Origin: a bacterium
Lineage (GTDB): Bacteria > Elusimicrobiota > Elusimicrobia > Elusimicrobiales > UBA9959
Assembly: GCA_021811315.1 (NCBI GenBank)
Contig: JAJZPF010000005.1
Location: forward strand, 43,954-107,953
Direction: 5' to 3'
DNA: 64,000 nucleotides
The position numbers and the translations under genes were made by a program. Under the pieces are notes generated by a model that saw only the letters and a program-made list of their open reading frames with translations, was not told the origin of the DNA and made no database searches. The stretch's first letter is position 1. Each line of letters opens with the position of its first letter. Of this stretch, positions 1 to 9,566 are shown one piece after another.

Positions 1-334
1 CTTTTTCAGGGACGCTGGTGGGATGAATGCCGCCGAAGACCACCGGCACGCCCAGTTCTTTCCTGGCGGCTTCGGCCCAGGCCAGCGCCCAGCGGTAATT
101 ATCGGTAAAGACCGAAAAGCAGAGGAGGTCCGGCTTCTCGGCCTTCAGGCGGGCCAGCGCCGCTTTTTTAAGGTCGAAAAACCGCGCCGGCCATTTCAGG
201 CGCCAGAAACCGCTTTCGTCGAACAGGCACGGGTCTATGACAAGGCTGGTTTCCACGCCCGCCTTCCTGAGGGCGGCCGACAGCGCCTCTATCCCAAGGC
301 TTTCATAACCGTTGTGCAGGAACGTGACTTTCAT
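1..334 (-). CDS. B12-binding-type radical SAM protein, N-terminal part only (runs off left edge)
   Basis: Own translation of the minus strand from ATG at 334: MKVTFLHNGYESLGIEALSAALRKAGVETSLVIDPCLFDESGFWRL...PDLLCFSVFTDNYRWALAWAEAARKELGVPVVFGGIHPTSVPEK, typical of a cobalamin-binding N-domain. The ATG overlaps the stop of the upstream gene (ATGA). Radical SAM domain lies outside the window and is inferred. Confidence 0.7.
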   Translation of the reverse strand, partial: MKVTFLHNGYESLGIEALSAALRKAGVETSLVIDPCLFDESGFWRLKWPARFFDLKKAALARLKAEKPDLLCFSVFTDNYRWALAWAEAARKELGVPVVFGGIHPTSVPEK

Positions 335-1656
335 TTTTTAGCGAGGACCCTGGCGGCCGCCGCCCCGGCGTTGTGGAGGCATTCCTCCATGTCGAGGTAG
401 GCGTGGGCGCCGGTCCTGCCGCAAAGCTCCAGGTTCCGGTACCCGGCCAGCGCCGACTTAAGGTCTTCCAGCGGGCCTTCAAAGCCGGAGTAAAGCAGCG
501 GGTAGGCGTGGGAAAGCCGCACGGCGGTGAACTCGGCGGTCTCGAAGCCGCCGAAGATCTTCATCGCCCTGAGGGAGCGCTCGGTCTCCCTGAGCAGGTC
601 CTCGTCCTTCATGCGCCAGGTCGAGTCCCCCTCGTCGCAGAACACCTCGAAGGTGATCGGCAGGGCGCCGCCCGGACCGGCCAGGGCGGGGCTCCAGTTG
701 GAAAGCTCGCAGGCGCGCGAGAAAAAAACCTCTTTCTCCGGGAAATACACCCAGTGGTCCCTGAGCGGCGCCTTGCGCTTCATCGAGGCGAACAGGACTA
801 TCAGCGAGCGGTACTTGATCCCCCGGGCGGAGGACGCCGGCCCGGGATCGTCTTTGAAGAGAGGGGCCAGTTCGGTCAGGGGGATGGTGGAGATCACCTG
901 CCTGCAGGCGATCCGCCGCTTTTTTCCGTCCTGCTCGAACAGGACCGAGTCTATCTTCCCGCCCCCGGTCCCGAATTCGAGAGGGGCCGCGCCGGTGAGG
1001 AGCGCTCCGGCGGGAAGATTTTTCTGCAGGGCCGAGCAGAGCCCGCCTATGCCGCCGCGGGGGTAGAGGAAATCCAGGGTGTTCTCTTTCGAAGCGCTTT
1101 TTATGGAAAGCATTTCAAGAAAGAGATTTTTAAGGCTCAGCGGGCCGATGCGCCTTTCGGCCCAGACCGAGGAGATGCTCTCGGTAGGCAGGCCCCACAC
1201 TTTGAGGGTGTAATCCTTGAAATAAGCGTCATGGATGCCGGAGCCGAAGCGGGAGTGGAGCCAGTCCTTTAAAGAACCTTCCGGCGGTTTTAAACCCGGC
1301 CCGCGCAGGCGCTTGAGCAGGGCCGGGCCCGCGTAGAGCAGGCCGTTCAAAAGCGTGGGCGGGTAACTCAGGAGGCGGCCGCCGACGTAGTTGCTGCTCC
1401 TGCGCCTGAGCCTGAGCAGCGGCTCCGGCTCAAGGAGTTTTTCTACGCGGGCGGCGAGAGCGGCGTCCTCGAAGTAAAGCCGGTGCCCGCCCAGGTCGAA
1501 TTTATGCTCTTTATAGGCGACGGTGCGCGCGAGCCCGCCGGCCAGCCGCTCTTTTTCAAGCAGGATGACCCGCTCGCCCGCGGCAGAAAGGGCTTCGGCG
1601 GCCGCCAGGCCGCTCAGGCCCGCGCCAAGTATGACTATATCGGTGTCCAGGTGCAT
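331..1656 (-). CDS. FAD-dependent amine oxidase / protoporphyrinogen oxidase-like protein
   Basis: N-terminal dinucleotide-binding motif DIVILGAGLSGLAAAEALSAAGERVILLEKERLAGGLART and GGHRLYF; family-level recognition only. Confidence 0.75.
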   Translation of the reverse strand: MHLDTDIVILGAGLSGLAAAEALSAAGERVILLEKERLAGGLARTVAYKEHKFDLGGHRLYFEDAALAARVEKLLEPEPLLRLRRRSSNYVGGRLLSYPPTLLNGLLYAGPALLKRLRGPGLKPPEGSLKDWLHSRFGSGIHDAYFKDYTLKVWGLPTESISSVWAERRIGPLSLKNLFLEMLSIKSASKENTLDFLYPRGGIGGLCSALQKNLPAGALLTGAAPLEFGTGGGKIDSVLFEQDGKKRRIACRQVISTIPLTELAPLFKDDPGPASSARGIKYRSLIVLFASMKRKAPLRDHWVYFPEKEVFFSRACELSNWSPALAGPGGALPITFEVFCDEGDSTWRMKDEDLLRETERSLRAMKIFGGFETAEFTAVRLSHAYPLLYSGFEGPLEDLKSALAGYRNLELCGRTGAHAYLDMEECLHNAGAAAARVLAKK

Positions 1657-1682
1657 TTTTTCCGTTTTCAGAGGCAGCGACC

Positions 1683-1759
1683 CACTAATTATAGTATTTT
1701 AGGGAAGTATAACGCGGGGCTCCATAGGCCCGGGAATTATTATGTTATAATGAAATATT
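1683..1759. promoter_or_regulatory. Divergent intergenic promoter region; TATAAT at 1746-1751 only 8 nt before the ATG at 1760
   Basis: AT-rich divergent spacer with TATAAT-like hexamers on both strands. Confidence 0.5.
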
Positions 1760-2656
1760 ATGCGCATCACGGTGGGAATCAAATCCCTGAAGGAAGCGGA
1801 TTATTTCCTGCACAACGGCGCTGACGAGATCTATTTCAGCCTGAAATCGGTGCCGGGCCACCGCTCCGCCGCTTTTTCCAACGAAAAAGAGCTCCTCGAT
1901 TCCATCAAGCTCGCCCTCAAGCTCCGCAAAAGCACCATGCTGGGCATGAACGCCGTCTACCCGAGGGAAAAATACCCCGTCCTCCTGAAGCATGCGCGCC
2001 GCATGATGGACCACGGCCTCGACGGCGTCATCGTGCGCGACCCGGCGCTCCTGGAGTATTTCAACGAAAAGAACTTCCGCCCCTTCTTCGTCTCCAGCAT
2101 ACTGTCCGCCTGCTTCAACTCCCAGGCAATGGAATTTTACCAGGACCTGGGCATACGCCGCTTCACCTTCCACAGCCAGATCCTGCCCGAAGACCTCGCT
2201 ATGATGCTGAAAGGCGCCGCCAAGACCGAAACCGTGGTCTTCGCCCCCTGCATTTTCCTCGCCGCCAACATCGTGCCCTACTGCCTCTGCCCCTACCCGG
2301 AGTCGAAGGACCCCGGCGGCGCGGCCCTCCCGGACCACGCCTGCACCCTCAGGTACAAATGCGGCGAACAGGATTTCCGCATGCTGGATTCGAACCTGTA
2401 TATGCAGGCGGGGATGTTCTACGATTTTTACAAGATGGGCGTGCAATGGCTCAAAGTCCCGAGGCAGCTCAACACCCCGAAACTGATAGCCGATTTCAAG
2501 GTCACCTGCTACCTGAACGAGCTCCTCGGAAAAGGCGTGGACAGGAAAGCTTTTACCGCGGCGGTGGCGGAGCTCGTACAGCGCGTGGACATGAATAAAT
2601 ATGGAAAAAGCTATCATTTTAAGCCCTTCCCGGATATGCCGGCCCGGGGCGCTTAA
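1760..2656 (+). CDS. U32-family (UbiU-like) protein, pair 1 member A
   Basis: MRITVGIKSLKEADYFLHNGADEIYFS; conserved cysteines in CIFLAANIVPYCLC...HACTLRYKCGEQDFRML. Confidence 0.75.
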   Translation: MRITVGIKSLKEADYFLHNGADEIYFSLKSVPGHRSAAFSNEKELLDSIKLALKLRKSTMLGMNAVYPREKYPVLLKHARRMMDHGLDGVIVRDPALLEYFNEKNFRPFFVSSILSACFNSQAMEFYQDLGIRRFTFHSQILPEDLAMMLKGAAKTETVVFAPCIFLAANIVPYCLCPYPESKDPGGAALPDHACTLRYKCGEQDFRMLDSNLYMQAGMFYDFYKMGVQWLKVPRQLNTPKLIADFKVTCYLNELLGKGVDRKAFTAAVAELVQRVDMNKYGKSYHFKPFPDMPARGA

Positions 2657-3419
2657 ACTCATAAACGGCGCGACGGTCTACCTGGGTGACGAGTTCTGCG
2701 CCCATAAACAGCCCTCTTTCAGGGACTTCGCCGCCGCCAGGGAACTGACAGGCAGGAACCCGGTCCTGGTGAGCTCGCTTCTGACCGAGCCGTTCCTGAA
2801 GAAATATATCGCGCTTCTCTCGGAGTGCGCTAAAAAAGCCCCGGGCACCGAAATAGTGGTAAACGACCTCGGCCTGCTGAATTTCATCGACAAGAATTAC
2901 CGCGGCGTGTTCAGCATCACCCTGGGCCGCCTGATCACCTACCTGTTCGACCCGAAGAACACGCGCGTCCTGGGTTCCAGATCCGACCAGGGCCTGGCGG
3001 GGAAAAAGATGAAGGTCTGGGAAGCCACTCTCGAGGCCACCCCCACGCCCTACATCAAGAGGTTCCTCAAGCGCTACCTGGTGGAGCGGATAGAGACCGA
3101 CAGCGAGCGCATCTTCCGCAAGTACGCCAAGAACACGAAGGTGAAGATCTCTTTTTATTCCCCCATGCGCCTTATGGCCATGACCCGGTTCTGCCCGTTC
3201 AGGGGCGGGATGGCGCTTGAGTGCAAGGAGCCGTGCGGAACCCGCCTTTTGAAGATAAAGACCCCCCATCTGGATTACCCCCTCTTCTCCAAAGGGAACG
3301 CTTATTTCGTCAAGAACAGGCCCGTGAAGCACCCCAGGCTGGACCGCACGGTCACCATTCCTTACATGAGCAGCACGGGCCTCAAGGTGTATATGAACGA
3401 AGGTTCCCTGCGCGGCTAA
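2601..3419 (+). CDS. U32-family (UbiV-like) protein, pair 1 member B
   Basis: Overlaps the previous gene by 56 nt; FCPFRGGMALECKEPCGT cysteine motif; paralogous to 4263-5141. Confidence 0.7.
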   Translation: MEKAIILSPSRICRPGALKLINGATVYLGDEFCAHKQPSFRDFAAARELTGRNPVLVSSLLTEPFLKKYIALLSECAKKAPGTEIVVNDLGLLNFIDKNYRGVFSITLGRLITYLFDPKNTRVLGSRSDQGLAGKKMKVWEATLEATPTPYIKRFLKRYLVERIETDSERIFRKYAKNTKVKISFYSPMRLMAMTRFCPFRGGMALECKEPCGTRLLKIKTPHLDYPLFSKGNAYFVKNRPVKHPRLDRTVTIPYMSSTGLKVYMNEGSLRG

Positions 3420-3442
3420 GGACCCGGGCGGCGCCCGCTGTT

Positions 3443-4318
3443 ATGAAGATCACAATAGGCATCAAATCACTGGCAGAGGCGGATTATTTCCTGCGCCGCG
3501 GCGCCGACGAGATCTACTTCGGCCCGGCGGTGCCCAGCCACCGCGCGTCTTTTTCAAAAGAGCGCGAGCTCATCGCCACCATCGAACTGGCCGGGAAATT
3601 ACGCAAGAAATCCCTCCTGGCGCTCAACGAGATCTATTCGGAAGAACACCACGCCTTCCTCCTGGACCACGCCCGCAGCCTTATCGCCAGCGGCCTGGAC
3701 GGCATCGTGGTGCGCGACGTCGCGCTGCTCGAACATTTCAATAAACACAAGCTCCGCACCAATTTCACCTCCAGCATAATGTGCTCCTGTTTCAATTCCC
3801 ACTCAATGGATTTTTACAGGGACCTGGGCGTGCGCCGGTTCACGCTTCACAGCCAGGTCATGCCTGAGGACGCGGCCAGGATGGTCGCCAGGGCCGAGAC
3901 CATAATGTTCGTGCCCTGCCTCTTCCTCGAGGAAAACATAGTGCCCTTCTGCTTTTTCACCTACCCGGGCGGGCCGGGCGCCTCCAAGCTTAAAGTGCGC
4001 CCCTGCAAGATAGGGTTCAAATGCGGCGGCCGGGATTTCCGGATGCTGGAGTCGAACCTTTATTTCCAGGCCGGCCTGCTGTACGACTTCCACAAGCTGG
4101 GAGTTAAATGGCTGAAGATCCCGCGGCAGCTCAACACGCGCAAGCTTATAACCGAATTCGAAATAACCCGTTTCCTGAACGTCCTCCTGCAAAGAGGGCT
4201 GGACAGGAACGCTTTCATTAACGCGGTAGCGGAACTCATAACGAGGACAGACCTGAATAAATATGGATCGAGCTATCTTATTAAGCCCGACGCTGATCTC
4301 AGGGCGCGGCACGCCTGA
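3443..4318 (+). CDS. U32-family (UbiU-like) protein, pair 2 member A
   Basis: True start MKITIGIKSLAEADYFLRRGADEIYFG inside the longer ORF; collinear paralog of 1760-2656. Confidence 0.75.
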   Translation: MKITIGIKSLAEADYFLRRGADEIYFGPAVPSHRASFSKERELIATIELAGKLRKKSLLALNEIYSEEHHAFLLDHARSLIASGLDGIVVRDVALLEHFNKHKLRTNFTSSIMCSCFNSHSMDFYRDLGVRRFTLHSQVMPEDAARMVARAETIMFVPCLFLEENIVPFCFFTYPGGPGASKLKVRPCKIGFKCGGRDFRMLESNLYFQAGLLYDFHKLGVKWLKIPRQLNTRKLITEFEITRFLNVLLQRGLDRNAFINAVAELITRTDLNKYGSSYLIKPDADLRARHA

Positions 4319-5141
4319 GCTCGTAAAGAACGCGACGGTCTACCTGGGGGACGAATTCTGCATTCACAAGCAGCCCTCCTTCCGGGACTTCGCCGCCGTC
4401 AGGAAGCTGTCCGGCAGAAACCCGGTGCTTCTGGGCACGCTTTTGACCGAGCCCGCTTTTGACCGCTGGGCCCTGCTGCTGGCGGAATGCGCGAAAAAGG
4501 CGCCGGGCGCCGAGGTGGTGGTCAACGACGTCGGCCTGCTGCGCTTTATCGACGGGAACTACCGCGGCAGGTTCAAGCTCGCGCTGGGGCGCCTGATGAC
4601 CTATTTCTTCGACACCAAGCACACGCGCCTTCCCGGCTGCACCAGGCCGCTCTTATGGACCGGCGAAGCTTCCGCCCCCGCGGCGCGTAAAGCGGACCTG
4701 GAGGCGGAGGAAAAAAGCCGGAAGTCCTGGGAGGACGGGCTCGACCTTACGCCCATAGCCTATATCAGGGAATTTTTAAAGCGCTACGCCATTGAGCGGG
4801 TGGAGACCGACAGCGAATATCTTTTCAAGAAATACTCCGACGGCACGGATATGAAAATATCCTACTATTATCCGCTGCGCCTGATGGCCATGACCCGGTT
4901 CTGCCCTTTCGTCGGCGGCATCGTCCAGAAGTGCAAAGCGCCGTGCGGGACCAGCCTGGTGAGGCTCGAGACCCGGCAGCTCGATTACCGGCTTTTCTCA
5001 AAAGGCAACGCCTATTTCGCGAAGAACAAACTTTTCAAGCACCCCCGGCTGGACCGCCTGGTCGTGATGCCCCTCGCTAAAAGCCCCGGCTTCAACCCGC
5101 TCCCGAACAAATACTCCAGCCCGGACAGGCCCCGCGCTTAA
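4263..5141 (+). CDS. U32-family (UbiV-like) protein, pair 2 member B
   Basis: FCPFVGGIVQKCKAPCGT; paralog of 2601-3419 with the same 56-nt overlap. Confidence 0.7.
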   Translation: MDRAILLSPTLISGRGTPELVKNATVYLGDEFCIHKQPSFRDFAAVRKLSGRNPVLLGTLLTEPAFDRWALLLAECAKKAPGAEVVVNDVGLLRFIDGNYRGRFKLALGRLMTYFFDTKHTRLPGCTRPLLWTGEASAPAARKADLEAEEKSRKSWEDGLDLTPIAYIREFLKRYAIERVETDSEYLFKKYSDGTDMKISYYYPLRLMAMTRFCPFVGGIVQKCKAPCGTSLVRLETRQLDYRLFSKGNAYFAKNKLFKHPRLDRLVVMPLAKSPGFNPLPNKYSSPDRPRA

Positions 5142-5145
5142 TTAT

Positions 5146-6921
5146 ATGGCCCTCATCAAAAAACAGCAGCGGGTGGCGCTGGTCTACCCCCCGGGGGAAC
5201 AGAAGATCTCTGAGCCCATCCCGCCGCCCAACATGACCATAGCCGTCCTGGCCGACGCGCTCGCCGGGAACGGCTGCGAAGTCTTCCAGATCGACGCGGA
5301 AAAAGAATGGTTCGACAGGATACAGTTCCTGTTCAGCGCCAGGCAGACCGAGCTTCTCTTCGACAAGGACGGCGTGGACGCCTTCGTAAAGGGCAAGGCC
5401 CCGGCCAGGCTCGCCGCGGAATACGAGCGCCTCTCCGCGCTCCTGCTCGGGGAGCTGGGGCTGCCTTCCGTGGACTTCGTCGGGATAACGCTCGTGGATA
5501 TGCGGGCCGAGCCCCTGATCATCAATTTCTCCGCCCTGCTGGCGCTCGCCGTCAAGAAGAAGTTCAAGGCCCGCACGGCAATAGGCTACAGGGGCATGCC
5601 GAAAGAGGGCTATTTCTACCTGCTCAGGAAATACCCCTGTTTCGATTACGGCGTCTACGCCCGCTGGGGCGAGAAAGCCCTGCTCGAGATCCTGAAGGAC
5701 GCCGCCGGCGAAAGTTCGGCCATGATAGGCACCGTCGCCAGGAAAGGCGCCAGGCTGCGCAACTATCCCGACGGGGCCGCGCGGAGGCCCAGGGTCCCGC
5801 ACCCCAGGTACGACGACCGGATACTCGAAAAGTACAAGGCTTACGACGGCGACATCCTCTCGAAGTACAACCCGGACGCCTCCTTCGCAAAGGACCTCGT
5901 CAAAAGGGACAAGCGCTACCTGGTCACCCCCTACGCCTTCGAACTTACCTGCACCGGCGCCTGCGCCTTTTGCGACAACGACAACCGCGTGCCCACCGAC
6001 ATGAAGTCGGTGGACCAGGTGATAGACGAGCTTTCGGAGCTTAAAGAGAAAGGGGCGACCGGGATCTACTTCATCAATTCCTCCTTCAACAACCACTACC
6101 GGCAGGCGGAAGAGCTTTGCGAGAAGATGATAAAGCACAGGCTGGGCCTGAAATGGTTCGACTGCGCGAACCTGCGGATCATGGACGAGCCCCTGCTCGA
6201 CAAAATGAAAGCCGCCGGCGCCGTGAAGCTGACCTTCGGCGTGGAGACGGGCAGCCAGCGGCTGATGAACTACGTCAACAAAGGCACCACGGTGGAAAAA
6301 GCCGCCAGGTATCTTGAATACTCGGACAAGATAGGCATCTGGAACCATATCGAGCTGATCGCCGGGTTTCCCACCGAAACGGAGAAAGACCTCCAGGACA
6401 CGCTGGCCCTGATAGACAGGATAAAGGACTCCGTGGACCTGTACACGCTCAATCCTTTTTATTTTTACCCTAACTCCAGGTTTTACCGCGAGCCCCGGAA
6501 ATTCGGCATCAGGATCCTGCCGGCGCCGCCCATGCAGCTCCTGAACTTCTTCTACCCTATCTACCGGATCGTGCAGCAGTACTCGCTGAAGTTCGACGAG
6601 ATCGGCGGCCTGCCCTGGAAGGAAAAGAACGAGCAGATAGTCAGGTCCGTGACGGCCCTCTCGGAAAAGATCCGGAGCATCGCCACTTTCAGGGCCATCG
6701 GCAACGAGCACGTCTACCTGCTCAACTGCCTTTACGACAAGCTCGGGCACGGCCGCAAGCCCCTCATAAGGAAAATGGTGAAGGTCCTGACCACGAAGTT
6801 CAAGCCTTACAACCTCAATTTCTTCATGGACGATTTCAGGACCAGTTTCAGCAAAGATAAAGATCCGCGCATATTCCTGCCCTTAAAGGACACGCCTTTT
6901 CTCGGGGAAGAGCTCCCATGA
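5146..6921 (+). CDS. B12-binding domain radical SAM protein
   Basis: CTGACAFC (CxxxCxxC), FGVETGSQRLMNYVNKGTTVE, GFPTETEKDL; N-terminal cobalamin-binding-like region. Confidence 0.85.
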   Translation: MALIKKQQRVALVYPPGEQKISEPIPPPNMTIAVLADALAGNGCEVFQIDAEKEWFDRIQFLFSARQTELLFDKDGVDAFVKGKAPARLAAEYERLSALLLGELGLPSVDFVGITLVDMRAEPLIINFSALLALAVKKKFKARTAIGYRGMPKEGYFYLLRKYPCFDYGVYARWGEKALLEILKDAAGESSAMIGTVARKGARLRNYPDGAARRPRVPHPRYDDRILEKYKAYDGDILSKYNPDASFAKDLVKRDKRYLVTPYAFELTCTGACAFCDNDNRVPTDMKSVDQVIDELSELKEKGATGIYFINSSFNNHYRQAEELCEKMIKHRLGLKWFDCANLRIMDEPLLDKMKAAGAVKLTFGVETGSQRLMNYVNKGTTVEKAARYLEYSDKIGIWNHIELIAGFPTETEKDLQDTLALIDRIKDSVDLYTLNPFYFYPNSRFYREPRKFGIRILPAPPMQLLNFFYPIYRIVQQYSLKFDEIGGLPWKEKNEQIVRSVTALSEKIRSIATFRAIGNEHVYLLNCLYDKLGHGRKPLIRKMVKVLTTKFKPYNLNFFMDDFRTSFSKDKDPRIFLPLKDTPFLGEELP

Positions 6922-7120
6922 CCGGGAACGAACCCGCGGCCATACCTGACCTGCCGGCCACGCTCTCTTTCCCGGACCGGGAATCCGGCCGCAAGCCGCC
7001 CGCGCCCGTTCCTTTTCACAAGCGGGCCGCGCAATACTACAATATAGAGAGCGCGCCGGTTAAAGCCGGGGAACCGGCGGAGAATTTTGCGCGGACGCCG
7101 GTACGGGACAGCCTAAAGCA

Positions 7121-8272
7121 ATGAAGAAACGGGACTGCTGCGAGATAATACTTAACCACGCCTGCGACCTGGGCTGCGCCTTCTGCTCTCAGGCCGACTT
7201 CGACCCTTCCGCCCTGATGAAGCCGGGCGAGGCGGTGCGGCATATCTACCGGGCCAAAAAAGAAGGCTTCAGCCGCCTTGGCTTCTCCGGCGGCGAAGCG
7301 CTGCTGCGCCGGGACCTGCCGCAGCTTGTGAAAGCCGCGCGGGAAGTCGGCTTCAAAGCGGTGCGCCTCCAGACCAACGGCCTGCGCCTCGCCTCGATGG
7401 CGGCCGCGGAAAAACTGGTTCGGGCCGGCCTCACCGTCTGCAAATTCACTTTCGCAAGCCATATCCCCAAGGTGCACGACCGCCTCGTCGGGAAGCCTGA
7501 AGCCTTCAAAAAAAGCCTGGCCGGGCTCTCGAACATGCTGAAACTTAAAGCGGCCGTCGGGGTGAACCTGCTGGTCACCAAGGCTACTTACCGGGCCCTC
7601 CCGGAAACGCTGAAGTTCTTCATGGCTAAAGGCGTTTCGAATTTCGTGCTTATCTACCCGATACATACAGGGGCCATGGCCCGCTCCCCGGCGCTGCGGA
7701 TCAGCCTTCCGGCGGCAGCGCCTTATATCGCCAAAGCCCTGCGCCTCGCCGCCGCTTCCGGCCTTGGCCGCGAGGTAAAGGCGCTGAACGTCCCGCCCTG
7801 CCTGCTACCGGGCTTCGAGAACATGGCCTCGGGCCTTTACCGCTTCAATACCGTGGTGGTTGCCGCCGACGGAGAGGCTCGCGACCTCGATTCCTCGGTG
7901 GCCGCGGCCAGGCGGCAGGGGCCGCCCTGCGCGCGCTGCTTCTTTAAAAAGACCTGCCGCGGCGTCGACCATAACTACCTGGCAATTTTCGGCTGGAAGG
8001 GTATTTCGCCCGTCAAAAGAAAACCCGGCCCCGCCCGCCTGGCCTCCGGCCCGTTCTTTACGAACAGCGAGAAATGCTTCCTGGAACTCCTGCGCGGCGG
8101 AAAAGCGCGCGCAACTGCCGAACTCCTGCGGGCGGCCAAAAGCGTACCGCTCTGCTATGATTGCTCCGATGGTTCGAATGTAATGACCACGGGGACGGCG
8201 CTGATAAAAAAAGGGCTGGTGACCCGCGCTTTGCGCGGCGGAATTTATTTTTGGAGCCTTAAGCATGCTTGA
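7121..8272 (+). CDS. Radical SAM protein with C-terminal winged-helix-like extension
   Basis: HACDLGCAFCSQ, GFSGGEALLRRDLPQL; C-term CYDCSDGSNVMTTGTALIKKGLVTRALRGGIYFWSL shared with 27818-29011. Confidence 0.85.
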   Translation: MKKRDCCEIILNHACDLGCAFCSQADFDPSALMKPGEAVRHIYRAKKEGFSRLGFSGGEALLRRDLPQLVKAAREVGFKAVRLQTNGLRLASMAAAEKLVRAGLTVCKFTFASHIPKVHDRLVGKPEAFKKSLAGLSNMLKLKAAVGVNLLVTKATYRALPETLKFFMAKGVSNFVLIYPIHTGAMARSPALRISLPAAAPYIAKALRLAAASGLGREVKALNVPPCLLPGFENMASGLYRFNTVVVAADGEARDLDSSVAAARRQGPPCARCFFKKTCRGVDHNYLAIFGWKGISPVKRKPGPARLASGPFFTNSEKCFLELLRGGKARATAELLRAAKSVPLCYDCSDGSNVMTTGTALIKKGLVTRALRGGIYFWSLKHA

Positions 8273-9566
8273 AGAACTCCTCCGGGCCGCCGGTGAAAGC
8301 GGCCTTGAACTGGACGTGGACCGGCGCGCCCGGGAATTTAAAATCGCGTTTAAACCCGGCGCGGCCCCGGGCAAAGCGCGCCCCGTAGTTTATCCGCTCC
8401 TGGCCGCGCTGGAGGATAATTTCCTGGTAACGGTAAGCGGGGCGCCGGCCTGCCTGATGCCCGACGCCTTCGAGCATTTTAGCTGGCCGCTGGGGGCGAA
8501 GGGCCCTTTCAGGCGCGTTAAAGCCTGCCGCCTCTGCGCCCTCAGCGGGCGCTGCCCCGGGGTGAACCTGGCCTGGACCAAGGCAGCCGGGCTTTTAAAC
8601 CCGGTGCTTCCGGCCCCGGCTGAACTCGTGATAGAACTGAACAAGAACTGCAATTTGGCCTGCAGGGCCTGCTTCGGACGCGGCGGCGAGGAACTCCCTC
8701 TGAAAACTGCGGAGAAAGCCCTGCGCGAGGCCGCCGCGCTGGGCGTGAAAAGCGCGCGCTTCACCGGCGGCGAGCCGCTGCTATACCCCGGCCTTGAAAA
8801 ATTGCTGCGCCTCGCGCGAAAGCTGGGATTTTACACGCTGCTGAACACCAACGCCGTATTGTTCTCCCCGGCCGTCGCCCGCCGCCTCAAAGGGCTCGTC
8901 GACAACGCGCTGGTCTCGCTGCCCGGCGTGGATGAAGCGGGGCACGCGGCCGGCTCCGGGATGGCCGGGCAGTTCGGCCGGAAGACGGCGGCAATAAAGC
9001 GGCTGCGCTCTTCGGGAGTAAAAGTTTTAAGGGCAGGCACGGTCGTTTCAAAGCCGCTTTTAAACGATTTCAGCCGCTGGCATAAAGCCGTACGCCGGCT
9101 CGGCTTCGACATCTGGGAACTTTACAGGCCGATGATGACCGGCAAGGCCCTGGCCGCCGCCGCGGAATTCAAGATTTCCAGGAACGATCTTATAAACCTG
9201 GCGAAAAGAACAGCGGCCCTGGAACCAGGGCGGCCCAGGACCGTACTTGCCAACCCCGTACCGTACTGCGCAATTCCGGCGGCGGCCAGGCCCTTCGCCC
9301 TCGGGGCCCGCTTCGACGACGGCTGGACCAGGCTGGTGCTGGACGCTTCCGGGGTTTACAAACCCAGTTATCCCTCGGCGCAATTCCTCGGCAAAACGCT
9401 GGCCGGCGCCTGGGCGCACCCTTTCCTTAAAAAGACGCGGGCGGCGGCCTGGCTCCCGGCGAAGTGCCGCCGCTGCGGCATGCTTTCAGCCTGCCTTGGC
9501 GGCAGCCGCTTCCAGGCCGAAGCCGCCGGCGATATTTTCGGCGCCGACCCGTGGATGGCAGGATGA
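8265..9566 (+). CDS. Radical SAM protein with SPASM-like C-terminal cysteines
   Basis: NKNCNLACRACFGRGGE, RFTGGEPLLYPGL, C-terminal CRRCGMLSACLGG; additional N-terminal CRLCALSGRCPG. Confidence 0.8.
   Translation: MLEELLRAAGESGLELDVDRRAREFKIAFKPGAAPGKARPVVYPLLAALEDNFLVTVSGAPACLMPDAFEHFSWPLGAKGPFRRVKACRLCALSGRCPGVNLAWTKAAGLLNPVLPAPAELVIELNKNCNLACRACFGRGGEELPLKTAEKALREAAALGVKSARFTGGEPLLYPGLEKLLRLARKLGFYTLLNTNAVLFSPAVARRLKGLVDNALVSLPGVDEAGHAAGSGMAGQFGRKTAAIKRLRSSGVKVLRAGTVVSKPLLNDFSRWHKAVRRLGFDIWELYRPMMTGKALAAAAEFKISRNDLINLAKRTAALEPGRPRTVLANPVPYCAIPAAARPFALGARFDDGWTRLVLDASGVYKPSYPSAQFLGKTLAGAWAHPFLKKTRAAAWLPAKCRRCGMLSACLGGSRFQAEAAGDIFGADPWMAG

Noticed and set aside
5092-6750. 552-aa minus-strand ORF
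   Set aside because: Antisense to a clear B12 radical SAM gene; low-information composition.
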